From JAAYJT01 sp037446395 (lineage in GTDB: Bacteria > Bacteroidota > Bacteroidia > Bacteroidales > JAAYJT01), in assembly GCA_037446395.1 (NCBI GenBank), contig JBBIIP010000008.1:1-64000 (forward strand): a DNA stretch of 64,000 nt, read 5' to 3'. The notes under the pieces are model-generated. The model was not told the origin of the DNA, did not search any database, and saw only the letters and a list, made by a program, of their open reading frames with translations. Below, piece after piece: positions 44,740 through 57,700 of this stretch (positions are counted from its first letter, which is position 1; each line of letters opens with the position of its first letter). Made by a program: the position numbers and the translations under genes.

Positions 44740-46215
44740 TTAAAGTAATTTGCTATAATTTGGTGCTTCACTGGTGATTGTTATATCATGCGGATGCCCT
44801 TCGATTACTCCGGCCTGCGACATTTTGATGAATCGTGCCTTTTGCAGGGCTTCGATATCCAACGAGCCTGTATATCCCATTCCGGCACGCAATCCACCCA
44901 CCATTTGGTGAATAACCTCAGACAACATTCCTTTATATGGAACCCTTCCTACAATTCCTTCGGGTACGAGTTTGCCAATATCTTCTTCTTCGGTTTGCTG
45001 GTATCGGTCTTTTGAACCTTTCTGCATGGCTTCGACAGATCCCATTCCACGATATTTTTTGTATTTGCGCCCTTCAAAAATAAAAGTCTCTCCGGGCGAC
45101 TCCTCAACGCCGGCAAACAAGCTGCCTGCCATGATGCTATGCGCTCCTGCAGCTAGGGCTTTCACGATATCCCCGGTAAAACGGATACCTCCGTCGGCTA
45201 TTACTGGAATGCCCGTGCTCCTAATTGCTTTTGAAACATCATAAATAGCGGTAAGTTGAGGAACTCCTATTCCGGCAATAACCCGAGTAGTGCAGATTGA
45301 TCCTGGCCCAATGCCCACCTTCACTGCATCAACCCCAAGATTTGCCAGATCCTTTGCAGCCTCAGCTGTAGCGATGTTTCCAACGATAAGTTGGAGGTCT
45401 GGAAAATTTTTACGAATGAGCGTTACTGCATCAAATACTCCCTGGCTGTGCCCATGGGCGGTATCAACCACAATGGCATCAACATCAAACTTTGTGAGCA
45501 TCGTCACACGATCGAGGAGGTCGGAAGTAACACCTACGGCAGCCGCCACACGCAAACGCCCACGCTCGTCTTTGCAGGCATTAGGACGTGCTTTGATCTT
45601 GATGATATCCTTATATGTGATCAGTCCCACCAGTTTGTTTTCCTTGTCAACTACGGGGAGTTTTTCGATGCGATATTTCTGAAGGATTTTTTCGGCACTC
45701 TCAAAGTCAATGAATTCAGGGGTTGTAATCAGGTTCTCTTTGGTCATGACTTCGGTAACGGGTTTTTTGGGATTGCGCTCGAAGCGAAGATCGCGGCTGG
45801 TGATGATACCCACCAATTGGTGCTGATTATTTACCACCGGTATACCTCCAATCTTGAATTCGTGCATGATCTTCAATGCATCTTCCACAAGGGCATCCTT
45901 GTTCAGTGTGATTGGATCGAGAATCATTCCGTTCTCGGCACGTTTCACTTTGCGCACTTCATTGGCCTGATCGGCAATGCTCATGTTTTTATGCAGCACC
46001 CCGATACCGCCTTCCTGGGCTATGGCAATGGCCATGGTTGATTCAGTTACGGTGTCCATGGCTGCCGAAACTATCGGAATGTTGAGCCTGATTTTTCGGG
46101 TAAAAAAAGTAGAGACATCTACTTTGCGTGGATGTACTTCACTATAGGCCGGAACCAGCAGAACATCGTCAAAAGTGAGGCCCTCCCCGGCAAACTTTTC
46201 GGAATCGAACGACAT
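44740..46215 (-). CDS. guaB: inosine-5'-monophosphate dehydrogenase
   Basis: A 491-residue IMPDH that oxidises IMP to XMP with NAD+, the committed step to GMP. Catalytic Cys308 lies in GPGSICTTRVIAG. Two CBS domains (about residues 95-205; ITSRDLRFERNPK and VVDKENKLVGLITYKDI) are inserted in the barrel. The phosphate-binding segment is IADGGIRFTGDIVKALAAGA, and the flap/Arg-Tyr segment YRGMGSVEAM is intact. First gene of the reverse-strand cluster, with a 108-bp gap to the following isomerase gene. Confidence 0.97.
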   Translation of the reverse strand: MSFDSEKFAGEGLTFDDVLLVPAYSEVHPRKVDVSTFFTRKIRLNIPIVSAAMDTVTESTMAIAIAQEGGIGVLHKNMSIADQANEVRKVKRAENGMILDPITLNKDALVEDALKIMHEFKIGGIPVVNNQHQLVGIITSRDLRFERNPKKPVTEVMTKENLITTPEFIDFESAEKILQKYRIEKLPVVDKENKLVGLITYKDIIKIKARPNACKDERGRLRVAAAVGVTSDLLDRVTMLTKFDVDAIVVDTAHGHSQGVFDAVTLIRKNFPDLQLIVGNIATAEAAKDLANLGVDAVKVGIGPGSICTTRVIAGIGVPQLTAIYDVSKAIRSTGIPVIADGGIRFTGDIVKALAAGAHSIMAGSLFAGVEESPGETFIFEGRKYKKYRGMGSVEAMQKGSKDRYQQTEEEDIGKLVPEGIVGRVPYKGMLSEVIHQMVGGLRAGMGYTGSLDIEALQKARFIKMSQAGVIEGHPHDITITSEAPNYSKLL

Positions 46216-46290
46216 AAAGATGCAATTTGGTTAAGGGGACAATCCAATTGAGAACTAATTTATTACTAGCCTCCCATGGAAAGTTTACCG

Positions 46291-46298
46291 CAAAGGTA
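46291..46298 (-). promoter_or_regulatory. -7 promoter element of guaB
   Basis: On the minus strand this reads TACCTTTG, matching TAnnTTTG, about 76 nt upstream of the guaB ATG at 46215. Confidence 0.5.
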
Positions 46299-46383
46299 TT
46301 AAAAAATGAAAAACAGGGATCTTAAAATTTGTTAAGGACTGGGGTTGCCTCTCATCACTGGGATTACAAGATCATTGAAAGCC

Positions 46384-47592
46384 TTAGCGTACCAATGAAA
46401 CAAAGCCCCGGTTGCTGATTGGGTTGTTGCCAACTTGTATAATTAACACCCAGGGGTAAATCCCGGTAGGGCAATATTGTCCGCTGTTGTTCATTCGTCC
46501 GTTCCATCGTATCGCAGCATCACTGGTTTGGAACACCCGTTGCCCCCAGCGGTTAAAAACCTGCAGGGTGAATGGGCCGACTTCAACGCCTGTTGGGACA
46601 TCCAAACCAAAAGTACTGCCAGTGCCAGGAAAAAAATATTTCGGTGTTAATTCCTTCACAGTGACGGTTACAGAAGATTCGCCGATTTTCTCGTTCCAAC
46701 AGGTGAATATTTCGGCACGGTATGTAGTGGTTTTCTTTGGCCAAACCATCAGGGTGGTTTCATAACCGATGGGCTTATCGCTACCCACCTCATACCAGAT
46801 AATGTAGCTCGGAAGTAAAACCGGTTGATGAGAATAGTTCAGGTCAACATTATATCCCGTCCCATTTATTGTGTATTTCCAGCTATTTCCCCGCAAACCA
46901 GCGTTGGTGATCCACGACGAGTTATTCCTCTGATTAGGATCTGGAAAAGAAATTGTACCTGTTTTGTCAACAATTCCCTGTGTGGCCCGATTTCCTGCAT
47001 AATCAGAGTAGGGCAGAAAAATCAAATGATTCTCAATGGAGCCGTCCTCATTCAGAACAATCTGAAACGTGGCTTTGTCTTTGCTCCCCATCACAGGTAC
47101 ATCGCACCAATACACTACCAGCTTTTGGTTTGGTGTGGTTCCCAGTGTTTTATAAAAAGCATAAACCCCGGGGTTTGTTTCATAATCATAATTTTTAATC
47201 GGCCCCAAAATGCAATTTTTTGGAGCCATCTGTTGCGGTGGGTTTCCGGGGGGTAATAAGAAAGGCAGATGTTGCTTCCACGGAGGTTTCTGAAAAGTCA
47301 AATAACCATTGGAACCAACACTGAAGTCGGAGTAAGTGTCTCCAAAAAAACTGAAGTTGAACCCAACTGGATAGTATCGAGGGTTTGATGCATTCTGGAT
47401 GTCCGCTACAGCATCGTTTTTTGATATGATAATTTCATTCCCTGCTACAAGGTTCAGGTTGGTGGACAGAATAACCGGTGTTCCGGCGATTATTGTATCA
47501 GGCACTGTGTAAATTAAGAAAGGATCGGTTTGTGCCTGCATTTTCACAATCCAGAACAGCACTAATAAAATACAAATAAGTAATTTTTTCAC
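46384..47592 (-). CDS. secreted protein with T9SS type B sorting domain (gliding-motility-associated C-terminal domain)
   Basis: A 402-residue exported protein. The GTG start at 47592 gives a signal peptide (MKKLLICILLVLFWIVKMQA) before Gln21. A longer TTG start at 47616 is excluded because it lies inside the -7 promoter box. The body is a beta-rich domain (YPVGFNFSFFGDTYSDFSVG, PGVYAFYKTLG), then an Ig-like stretch. The last 85 or so residues (KYFFPGTGST to FVSLVR, with VFNRWGQRVFQT and WNGRMNNSGQYCPTGIYPW) form the T9SS type B sorting domain. Function unknown; surface exposure or release is expected. Confidence 0.87.
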   Translation of the reverse strand: MKKLLICILLVLFWIVKMQAQTDPFLIYTVPDTIIAGTPVILSTNLNLVAGNEIIISKNDAVADIQNASNPRYYPVGFNFSFFGDTYSDFSVGSNGYLTFQKPPWKQHLPFLLPPGNPPQQMAPKNCILGPIKNYDYETNPGVYAFYKTLGTTPNQKLVVYWCDVPVMGSKDKATFQIVLNEDGSIENHLIFLPYSDYAGNRATQGIVDKTGTISFPDPNQRNNSSWITNAGLRGNSWKYTINGTGYNVDLNYSHQPVLLPSYIIWYEVGSDKPIGYETTLMVWPKKTTTYRAEIFTCWNEKIGESSVTVTVKELTPKYFFPGTGSTFGLDVPTGVEVGPFTLQVFNRWGQRVFQTSDAAIRWNGRMNNSGQYCPTGIYPWVLIIQVGNNPISNRGFVSLVR

Positions 47593-47613
47593 CTTAGCAA
47601 GGGATATTATTAG

Positions 47614-47621
47614 CAAAGTTA
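47614..47621 (-). promoter_or_regulatory. -7 promoter element of the T9SS type B gene
   Basis: On the minus strand this reads TAACTTTG, matching TAnnTTTG. Initiation near 47607 leaves about 15 nt before the GTG at 47592. It overlaps the alternative TTG at 47616, which therefore cannot be the start. Confidence 0.45.
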
Positions 47622-47776
47622 GTATATTTTATGGTGGCTTGCGTGTACTCTAATCTATGCTTTGGCCTGATCAGATTTGAAGTTGAGAATTGAACCAGGC
47701 GGATTAACACTATTTAACATCGAACTTTGATGTGATATGAAGCTGAGTTAGTAATTTCGTTGCCTAATCGTTTAAC

Positions 47777-48532
47777 GTGCGTACTGCCTTTTTCATTGTT
47801 TGCATTCTTTCCTTTTCTTTTTCATTCGCGCAAGAAGAAAGGCCTGGACATTTTGAAGGTCGGGTCATTGATCTATATAATAATCCTCTGCCATTCGCCC
47901 ATGTAATCAACCTCGCAAGAAGCTTCGGAGTTGTCGCCGATCAAAACGGAAGATTTATCATTCCGGCTTTTGAAGGTGATAGCCTCATGATTACACATGT
48001 CAGCCATATTACGAGGTTCATAAAGGCTGATTTATCCAGTCAGGGGCAAATCCTTGTACCCGAAATTGTGATGCTTCCGAAAATATTTGAACTCAAAGAG
48101 TTTGTGGTGAGGTATCTGCCAAAAAACAAAATGGAGTTTCGTCACGATTTCATCCATCTAAAATTGCCTGAAGTTGAGAAGACAGTTAATATTCGCATGC
48201 CCAGCATTCACACCTTGGTTTATTCTGGCCCCGAACATGGTTTTGGTGTTGTAATCAAGGGCCCCTTTCAGGCACTCTACGATCAGTTCAGCCGCGAAGC
48301 AAAATCACGGCGTAAACTCGAATCGGAGCTGGCAAAGGAAATGACGAAAGCATTAATCGAACAAAAATATAATCATCAGCTTGTCAGAAGCTTAACTGGT
48401 ATAAGAGACATGGATTCAATTCAGAATTTCATGGAATATTGTCACCTTCCCGATGCTTTGATTCTCGAAAGCACCCAATATGAGTTGTGCATCGAAATTT
48501 TGCAGTGTTTTGAGTCTTATCAAAAACGATAG
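47777..48532 (+). CDS. exported protein with carboxypeptidase-regulatory-like domain
   Basis: A 251-residue secreted or periplasmic protein with GTG start. The signal peptide ends FSFSFA before Gln19. A CarbopepD_reg_2-type beta-sandwich spans about residues 25-110 (FEGRVIDLYNNPLPFAHVIN; VVADQNGRFIIPAFEGD), as seen at the N-terminus of many TonB-linked proteins but here without a barrel. The rest is helical and basic (EAKSRRKLESELAKEMTKAL). No catalytic motif. Divergent from the T9SS type B gene. Confidence 0.82.
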   Translation: MRTAFFIVCILSFSFSFAQEERPGHFEGRVIDLYNNPLPFAHVINLARSFGVVADQNGRFIIPAFEGDSLMITHVSHITRFIKADLSSQGQILVPEIVMLPKIFELKEFVVRYLPKNKMEFRHDFIHLKLPEVEKTVNIRMPSIHTLVYSGPEHGFGVVIKGPFQALYDQFSREAKSRRKLESELAKEMTKALIEQKYNHQLVRSLTGIRDMDSIQNFMEYCHLPDALILESTQYELCIEILQCFESYQKR

Positions 48533-48628
48533 AAATTCATTTGGTTTTCGGAAAAGTTTTTAGCCGATATTCTCAATAAAGTGGCTTTATTCTCAGGCTT
48601 TGCTACTTAAAGTCGCAACTGAACACTG

Positions 48629-48647
48629 CCCCCCTTTGCGCGGGGGG
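48629..48647. repeat. GC-rich hairpin, possible intergenic repeat
   Basis: CCCCCC (48629-48634) pairs with GGGGGG (48642-48647) across a 7-nt loop, followed by ACAGCGGGGATT. It lacks a T-run. The base composition stands out in an AT-rich intergenic stretch. Confidence 0.3.
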
Positions 48648-48732
48648 ACAGCGGGGATTGTGGCTGCCGACTAATCCTACCCAACAAAGGTTGACGTGCA
48701 TGACAAAAGAAAAAACAAAATGCTGCATACAC

Positions 48733-48760
48733 AAAAAAGGGGCCCGAGAGCCCCTTTTCT
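48733..48760. terminator. terminator of the giant surface-protein gene
   Basis: AAAAGGGGC (48735-48743) pairs with GCCCCTTTT (48750-48758) with a 6-nt loop. On the minus strand the hairpin is followed by a T-run, 20 nt after the giant gene's stop. It could also act weakly on plus-strand transcripts. Confidence 0.85.
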
Positions 48761-48778
48761 AATGATAAATAGATGTAA

Positions 48779-51700
48779 CTATTTGGTTACCACAACCTTT
48801 CGGGTGAATGTTTCACCTTCTTTTGTAACGAACTGGATAAGGTATGCACCGTTATTGAGGTTCTTAACATCAAGGGTGTAAGTGCCTGCGGTCTTGATAT
48901 CCTGTTCTGTCATCACCTGGCCAAGATAATTGATCATACGGATATTGCGGATATTATCGCCCATCTGAATGTTCAAAATATTGCTGGCCGGCACCGGGTA
49001 GATCAACACTGATTCGGCAAGGGGATCATCAATACCCACACCAACACCGGTCACACCAAGTGTGAAGTTTACATTGGTGGGCGATGTGGGAGCATTGCTG
49101 GTTATCCTTAAAGTAGAAGTATAGGTTCCCGGAGTTAATCCAGCCGTGTTGATTGTAGCTGTCAGGTTGGTGTTAGCACCGGCTGCCACACTGCCCGATG
49201 GAGGGGCAACAGATAACCAGCCCAATTGGCCAATCACTCTCACATTGTCGATGAAAATGGCTGCACCATCGAGGTTATTGTCAGCCACAACTTCCCTAAA
49301 GCCGAGATGTACTTGGGTGCCTGGTGCAACAAGGCCGCCCAGGTTATATGTTCTCAACTCCCATTCCTGTGTGCTAGTGGCGGTGAAGGCTATTTCGCCC
49401 ACCATGATTGTATAAGCAGCAGGGGAATTTTGAACGCCGGTAGATAGCTTAATCTCGAGTTTGTCAACATATGCTGAATAACGGCGAACATGGAAAGTGA
49501 GCACACTGTTTGCAGATACCGTAAACCGTGGAGTGGTAAGCCATTGATCGTTGCTGGCTGCGCCTCCGGTGTTCCAGGTGCAGAAAGTCATTTTGGTACC
49601 TCCATCAGGTGCTGCTGTGGCTGTGCCTCCTGTCCATCCTGGAATTGGAGTTGTTCCAGCCGTGATTGATGTCCAGCCTGTGCCACCATCAGGATTCATT
49701 TTCAGCCAACCGGTAGGCGGGAAAGTCGCACCTTCAAAGCCTTCGTTTAGGATTACTGTAGGTACGCCTCCATAAATTACCGAAGTAGAATAATTCAGTA
49801 TGCCAAGACCCGGGTTACTGACATTAATGGTTCTGGTGGTAGTTTGATTCTGAGGTAGGGCAATAGTAAACGAAGTGGGGCTTACGGTAATTCCCGGAAC
49901 TCTTGGTGTTAACCCTACATTTAAAGTCAGGGTTTGGTTCCAGACTACGGTTAGAGGCACCACGAGATCATCATAGCCTGCAGCACTAAACCTGATGTTA
50001 TAGGGCCCTTCGAAGGCAATAAGCATATAGGTTCCATTGGCAAGCGAGGTGGTTGAGAATGTTCCTGCGGTAACAGTGGCACCAGCGATGGCTACGTTTG
50101 ATACATTGTTGTAGATAACACCTTGTACAAATCCGGGGCCTGGCGCAACCACAACACTGATCGGTCCTTCATGAGGTGATTCGACAAGGTTGGCACCCAT
50201 TTGGTAAAGGGCTGTAACAGTATAGGTATAGGTTCCGGCAACGAGTGGTTGATCTGTATAGGTGAAGGTATTGCTGGCCGTTGATCCGATTTTGAGGCCT
50301 CCACGATATACATTGAAACCATTGGTTGCTACGGGTGGGCTACCGGCAATGCCATTAATAATAAACGGTACTCCCTGAGGAGTAAGAGTACCACCGTCAT
50401 TCAAGGCTGCCCATCCTGTTGAGGTTCTCTGAAGAGCGTTTCCGGTGGTGGTTTGGCCAACAATTGTAATTGGAGGAACCCATGGGCCTGATGCAAGCGA
50501 TCCAGTCAACGTATATTCAATCCAGTAGGTGCCAGCTGGTAGTACCAAGCCAGGGGTTGAGCAAACTACCCTCATTATCGGCCTGGTCACATCTGTCATG
50601 GTTGTATTGGAAACCCTGTAAATATTGCTCCAGTTGGTCGAAGTCATGCGGTTGGTTGTTAGATCGCCCCAGATAACTGTACCTGTGGTACTTGGATTTC
50701 CGTTATAAATTCTGAGAAATGCACCTGTGATTGTTGAGGTGGTGGTTGATCCGGTCTGATAGCTGAAAAGTTCAACATTTTCAACATTCCAGTTGCCTGT
50801 AACAGTAAAGTCATCTGCCACACTGTTGCCTGCGGTCTGCTGAGCGCCGGCCCCAAGGGTTGTCATTGACAGGTTGCCTTGGAGTACACTAAGGTGTGAT
50901 CCACCAGGTCCTGCTCCGGAATTCGTAATTAGCGGCCCGTTATTGAACAATACCGCTTGAGTTTCCGGGAGAGGTTGTACACCACCTGGGATGTATGCAA
51001 AATCAGCAATGCCTTTAACATTGGTATTTTCTTTCGCAGATTGGGCAATCAAAACAGGTAATGGGTTTTGATTAGCTCCTGGTAGCGGGAACGGGAAGGT
51101 AACTGCTTCGGTACTAACGCATGTTCCAGGAGCCTGCCAGTTCAGCCTCACGGCATGGCCAATATCGGCACCGGTCAGGTTACAAGGTTTGAATAGATAC
51201 AGAGATGTGAACTGATGTGTTATCCTGGCCGAAACACCACTCTGATAAACTGCTTCAACCCCGGCAAGATATGATTGTCCATAAGTTACTTCACGTGGGT
51301 TGTAAGTAAAAGTCGTAGAGGTGGTGGTACCTTTCAACACACCATCCAGATATACGCGGTATCCGGTAACACTTCTTGTGCCGGTAGAGCCACGACTGAT
51401 CTTAATGTTATCAATGGCCCAGTACCAAGCCCAGACACTGTTGTCGAAATAGCGGAAGCGTACCTGGAATTGTGCGTTCTTGTGAGCGGTCAGATCAATA
51501 ATTCTCTTATCAGGTGCAGTCCATGAGCCCGCAGTTGCAGTTTGTTCTAACACCGTGATCCATGCTGTTCCGTTAAATACTTCAACCCTTCCGAATGAGC
51601 CTGTTCCAAGGTGACGGTAGTATTGATCGAACTCGAGAACAACTGAAGGTTGGGTAGCACAATTGATCACCGGTGAGGTAAGGTATTCATCAAGTGTTAT

Positions 51701-54700
51701 AGTTCCACTTCCTGCTGCATCGCTGTTTGCAATGACAAAAGGTGTGCCGTTTAGCGAGCTACCGCCAAGGTCGGGAATCACCTGCCATTTGAACAAAGGT
51801 GCATTTCCATTGCTGGTTACAGTCCATCCGGTGGGAATCTGGCCATTATTAAAGTTTGCAATCACTTCTGGGAATGGAGGTGATGCCTGGTTCCAGGTGG
51901 CCACAAGTGTAATCGGATTTACAACCAGATTAGACGGCGGGAATGTTGTTTCCAACAGGTTGACATTGATCGTCATGGTGTTTGTCATAATGCTAACCTG
52001 GGCAGTATGTGGGTTATAAAAGTCGAGCAATACATTCAACGTATAAGCTCCTTTCACAACGGCCGGGAAGTTAACGACTCCGTTGGCGCCTGCAACAGCC
52101 GTGTAGTTATACTGCGAGAGGGCATTATTTGTAAGGGTTACTCTGGTCCCTGCCGGGCTTGCTACCGGATCGCTTAATGTGATTCGGACTGTTACGTTGC
52201 TTAAGTAATTCTTTCTTAGGATATTCGATATCACGGCTCCTGAAACAGAACCTCCTACATATCTGGCTTTCACAGCCCAGCGATATGAATTATCGGATAA
52301 AGTCAACCAGGCATTATCAACAAAAACAGGATTTGTAGGATTGCCGATCATGGTCCATGAGGCTTCATTGCTTTCTTGGCCTTCAAGCAAACGAAAAACT
52401 GTATATCCGAGGAGATTTCTGAATTGATCGCCACTGCCTTCAACCGGCATATAAGTAGCGTCTCCAACCCATCCTTCCACAGAAATTGGGTCATTTTGGA
52501 ATATCAAGCCTGGTTGAGGTTTTTCGTAACCAATAAAATAGGAATTAAGTGCCATTCCTGGCATTCCTCCTGGAGATTGAACAACTGCACGGATCATGAA
52601 ATCGTTGGTGCCTGCAACAGCCCATGCGCCACCACCTGTAACGAGCCTGCTGTAGCTGCGCATTACCGGATTGGTTTGATTTATTGCGATTGGAGCACAA
52701 TTCGGGAAGTTACCTCCCTGAATCATCGCCAGATAGAAATCGCCACTCGGAAGGGTGATGTTCAATGGAGCCAGATTGAAGTTGACCCAGCCAGTTGCAG
52801 TAGGAGTGACGGTTGTCACACCCAATTGAGTGCCCGGGAAGCCATTGGGGCCATCATCGTCAAACACAGCCATCTGGAACGGTACGAGTACATTACCATT
52901 TGGCGGGAAAGTGCCATTGCCGATATTCACTGAACCGCGCAAAATATTCACCGGATAACTGGCAGGAGTAAACCGAAGCGCATTCATATTGCCAGCCAGC
53001 TGCCATGCCACATGATTTTCGGCTGTACCATCATCATAGATGATCTCGTAAGCACCATTCGGCAATCCCCAGTTGAGATTTACAGCGGTTTGCGAAGGAT
53101 TCAATACTGCCATCATTGCACCAGGAACAACCGCTTCTTTAACAAGCGCAACATTCTCGGTAATGGTTTGGTTGGCAAGTATGGTAATTTGCCTTGTAAC
53201 CGATGCATAACCGGGTTTATGTACGGTTAGCGGATAAGTGCCAATTTGTATATCATTGAAAGCAAAGGCACCATTGGCAAGGGTAACAATCGTTTGGTTA
53301 TTGAGTATTACCTGGGCACCCAATATTGGGTTATTTGAAGATGCATCTCTCACGATACCCTGGACATTTCCGTAGGCAAGCTGGAAGATCAGGTTGGTGT
53401 TCGGATGCCAGTCAGATAGCTGTGAGGCAGCTGGAGTGGGAGGCGTCAACGGATTATAAACAGTTGCATCTGCGCTCACATTGCGCGACCTTCCCGGCCG
53501 GTTTGTTGTTTGAGTACCGAAAAACTTATCATTCGAGTTAAAATACACATCCTCCCATACACGGTTGGTATATACAACAAGGTTGCCTCCGGTGTAAAGG
53601 AATGGCGTGGTGAACGGGATATAAATTGAATTAGTCCCACTCGGGAAATTCACTTTGCCATCATAAACCAGGGTCAATGAAGCGGGTGCAACCCAACCAC
53701 CGGATAAGTCATTCCAGGTAGTGGTGCCCACCCAGATTTTCACATCTTTATTGGGCAGATTTGTTGTGAAGCTGTTGAAATAGGTTATTCCTTTAAGGAA
53801 ACCGCCAACATTTCCGATTTCTTCGGCAAAATAAATGGATTGCACCAGGCTGTTTTTGTAATAGAAGTCAAATGGTATCCTTATGGCAGGTAAAGTTGTG
53901 CCTGTTCCAATTGTGACTGCTACAGTTCCAACCGGAAATACTTCTACATTCAGGTTGGGAGAGGTATTGTTGGCTGTATTTGCATCTCCTTCAAGTGTTA
54001 CCACACCATAAAGGAAAGTATTCGTAGCGGTTGCAGGAGTCCAGGCAAAGCTGAAATCAATTTCCTGATTAGGGTTAATGGCCACACCTGGTTTGGTGCC
54101 AATGAGCACCCCTCCTTGCCTGAATAAGGAAACTGTATAGGTGGTTTGAGCTGCCAAACCAAGATTATTAACTGTAACGATGTAGTTTGTTGCTGTTCCG
54201 GCCGTAGGTGTGATGCTTCCTGTGACCTTTGTTGCGGCAAGATCTTTTTGATAGCGGGGATCAACTCTTACATCGTCCAGGTACCATCCATGGGCATTGT
54301 CGCCCTGGTAGTGGAAAGCTATCCAAACATTTTGGCCTGCAAACGCAGTCAGGTCAACAACACTTTTTACCCATGCTGCAGTAACCGATGAGGTTGTCCA
54401 TACCTGAGTGTAATTGCCAACAGCCGGGCTTGCAGCGGTAGTGCTTACCCATACACTGTTATTTCCATAATAAGTTGGAAATGTATTATATGACCAGAAC
54501 GATAGTTCGATGTTGGTGGCAGCAGGAAGTGCAACCAGTCTCGAAATCAACCAACCTTTTTGATAAGCCCCTGCAGCGCCATAATTATGGAATGCTGACC
54601 TGGTTCCGCCCGGGGTATTGTTATAGGCTGTAGAGCTAACCCAAATGGGGGTTGCACCATCGGCATCAAACACAGTCCAACCAGTTGGTGGGAAAGTTGT

Positions 54701-57700
54701 ACTCTCAAATGATTCAGCCAGTGGGAAGATGCCTACTGAAACTGTGATTTCGATGGGGTTTGATTCACCTGGATTTGGTGCACCATATACAGCCGTAACA
54801 CCATAGGTATATGTATCTGGGGCTACAGGCGCGTCACTATAAGTAACAGCTGAGATATTATTTGCAATTTTGACTCCGTTGCGATATACGTTGTACGCAA
54901 CATTGTAACTTGTTCCGTCAACCAGGAAGGGTAATCCTTGCTGGGTAAGGGAGCCACCGTCGTTCAAGTTAGCCCATGTGGAGGTAGAATTATTAAATTG
55001 TTTGGCATTTCCGGTTGTGGCTTGTCCGTTGATGGTAATCGGCACTACCCAAGGTCCTGATGCCACGGTTCCGGTTAGCCCGTAATCTACCCAATAGGTA
55101 CCTGGTGCTAGCACGAGGCCTGGGGTTGAACATACAACCTGCATAATCGGACGTGTAGTACCAACTGAAGTTGAGGAATAGCGATATGCGCCAGTCCAAC
55201 TGGTTGCAGTCATCCTGTTCACTGCCAGGGTTCCCCATACCACCTGAGAGCCCGCCACAGTGGGGTCGCCATCCCATATCTGTAGATAACCACCAGTGAA
55301 GGTTGAAGTGATTGTTGATCCTGTTTGATATCCATAAAATGTAAAACTCTGGACACTCCAGGTGCTTGTAACCACAAAATCGTCGGCTACCCTAAAACCT
55401 GGATATGCAGCACTTGAGCCAAGTGTAGTCATTGCAAGAGCGCTTTGCAAAACACTTCCATCAGAACCGCTTGGTCCCTGACCGGGAGCGTTGATGAATG
55501 GACCGTTGTTGTAGAGCAATGCACGTGTGCCCAAATTTTTGCTTCCATGCGGGGTAACTACATTAATTCCCCCGGCCGGAGCAAAGTCTGCTGCAGGTCC
55601 GGCATACTTGCTGAGTGTGGGTGCTGTAGTATTCGCAACGGGTATATCTGTCGTGCTTTCCGGACCACCTGATGGCAAGAGGGGTGGCTGCCAATTCAGG
55701 CGTACTCCACTTGGAATTGTTGCAGCCGTAAGGTTGCGTGGCGCAGGAGGAGCCACCATGGCGGTTCCGCTGAGTGCTATCTGATGTGTTCCCAAACTTG
55801 TTGTCATCACTACAGTGGCTGTTTTGCCACCTGCGCTCGTAGGCCTTAGGGCAACATTAAAAGTTCTTGATACAGAACCGGGAAGTGTCAGTGGGTAGGT
55901 ATTTGCATCGGTCAAAATAAATTCGGCTGCATTCGGGCCGGTGGTTGCAACACTGGTTACAGTTAATGGTGTCCCCCCTGTGTTGCTCATGATTACTGTT
56001 TGAGCAGGAGAAGTAGCACCGATGTTCACTGTGCCAAAGCTAAGCGAGGAGGGACTAAAATTAAATACGGCAGGAGCGCCGGCTAAACCAAAGGCGAAGA
56101 ACTCTCCTCGGGTGGCAAGTGGTGAGATAGGACCCGGGGCTGCTGTGGCTGTTGTGTAGGTATAATATGTGTTTGTAACAATTGAGCCCGTTCCGGTGCT
56201 GACTGATCTTTCGGCCCATGGCCCGGTAAGGCTGGTTGCTTGGGCAACCCTGATCTGGGAAAGATCGCCGGTGAGGCCATCGCTGTTGCCAAATGTGTAA
56301 TTGTTTGCGCGAATGGCAATGGTTGCAACTGCAGGCAAATCAGTGGTTCCAATCCTCTCAACACGATAGGCTCGGGTTCCCATAATGTTTGAGAGCGGAC
56401 TTGTTGCAGTTCCGCTGGGTGCCGCAACGATGCTTACCCTTAAAGCTACGCTGGCCCAATCGGCAGTAGAGGCAAATGTTACGGTTTTCAGAACATTCGA
56501 GTTTGGTGTTGCTCCATTAAACCCTGTGCCAACACCCAGTGCGAAGTTGCGGGCGGTTGTTCCTGTTGCCGGAAAGTTGATGCGCATAGGCCCGGCAACG
56601 TAAGAACCGTGTGTGGTAGGGGGTGTCAATATACTTGGGGCTGTGCCGGCTGGTCCGGCAATAAATGAACTCAATGTTAGGATATTTGTAGTTGAGGTAA
56701 TTAAAACTCCCCTGGTGAGCGTAAGCGCCCCGGTGGTTGCAGTTCCAACATCTACTGGTACGTTTAACTGAACATTGTCGTGCGTACTCATAAGAAAAGT
56801 ACCACCCACAATCCCAACGCCTGCCACAATCGGAAAATCATGACCTGTTGTAATGGTTGTTTTAGTAGCAGGGGCCAGGTTGGCTGTGATATAATTCACT
56901 GTTCGGGTGATCCCGGCAGTCCAGATGGGGGCTTGTGTAAGGAAGCCAATTGAGGTGCGTTCAACGGTTTGTGTCGTAACAGCAATATTTCCTACTGTGA
57001 GGTTGCCATTTGGGTTAACCGGACCATTGTATAACCCTACAACGTTTCTGACTTCAACGGGGGCGTTATAGGTAACACCTCCTGAATTGACATGCCATGT
57101 GTTTGAAATAAAGGTGCTTATAGATCCTGTTCCGCTATAGGTGGCGGGTGCTCCTCCAACCCATACAAGGTTACCGGCTCCGATGCTGAAATTAATTGTT
57201 CCATTGTTGATGAGGCTGCCTCCAATCATGGTGCGTTTTCCTGTTGTGCCGCTGAAGGAATTATAAACCCCACCGGCGTTGATTGTGAGATCCCCGTAGA
57301 TATGGTTAAATTGTGTGGTTGTAGTGCCATATTGGAATGTTCCATTCACTGTCACATTCTGGCATCTGGCAATGTTTACGTTCGAGTTGACAGTATGGCC
57401 GGCGGCTATAACAACATGATTGTTGGCATTCGGAACCACTCCACCCACCCAGGTGGCTGCATCGCTCCAGTTGCCCGATGCTGCGGATGTGATGGTTGTG
57501 GGAGTAAACTCTTCAACAGAAAAATCATCAAGATATATGTCGTTTGTGCCCCAGGTATTTGTCACTTCAATGCCAAACTTGGCTGTTGCTGTTCTAAATT
57601 CACTCGGAATTAATACATTGATACGCTGCCAGGGGGTAGTTGTTGCCATTGTTCCGGTAACATCTGAATTGGGATGGGCAAGCATAATCGCCTTCCAGGT

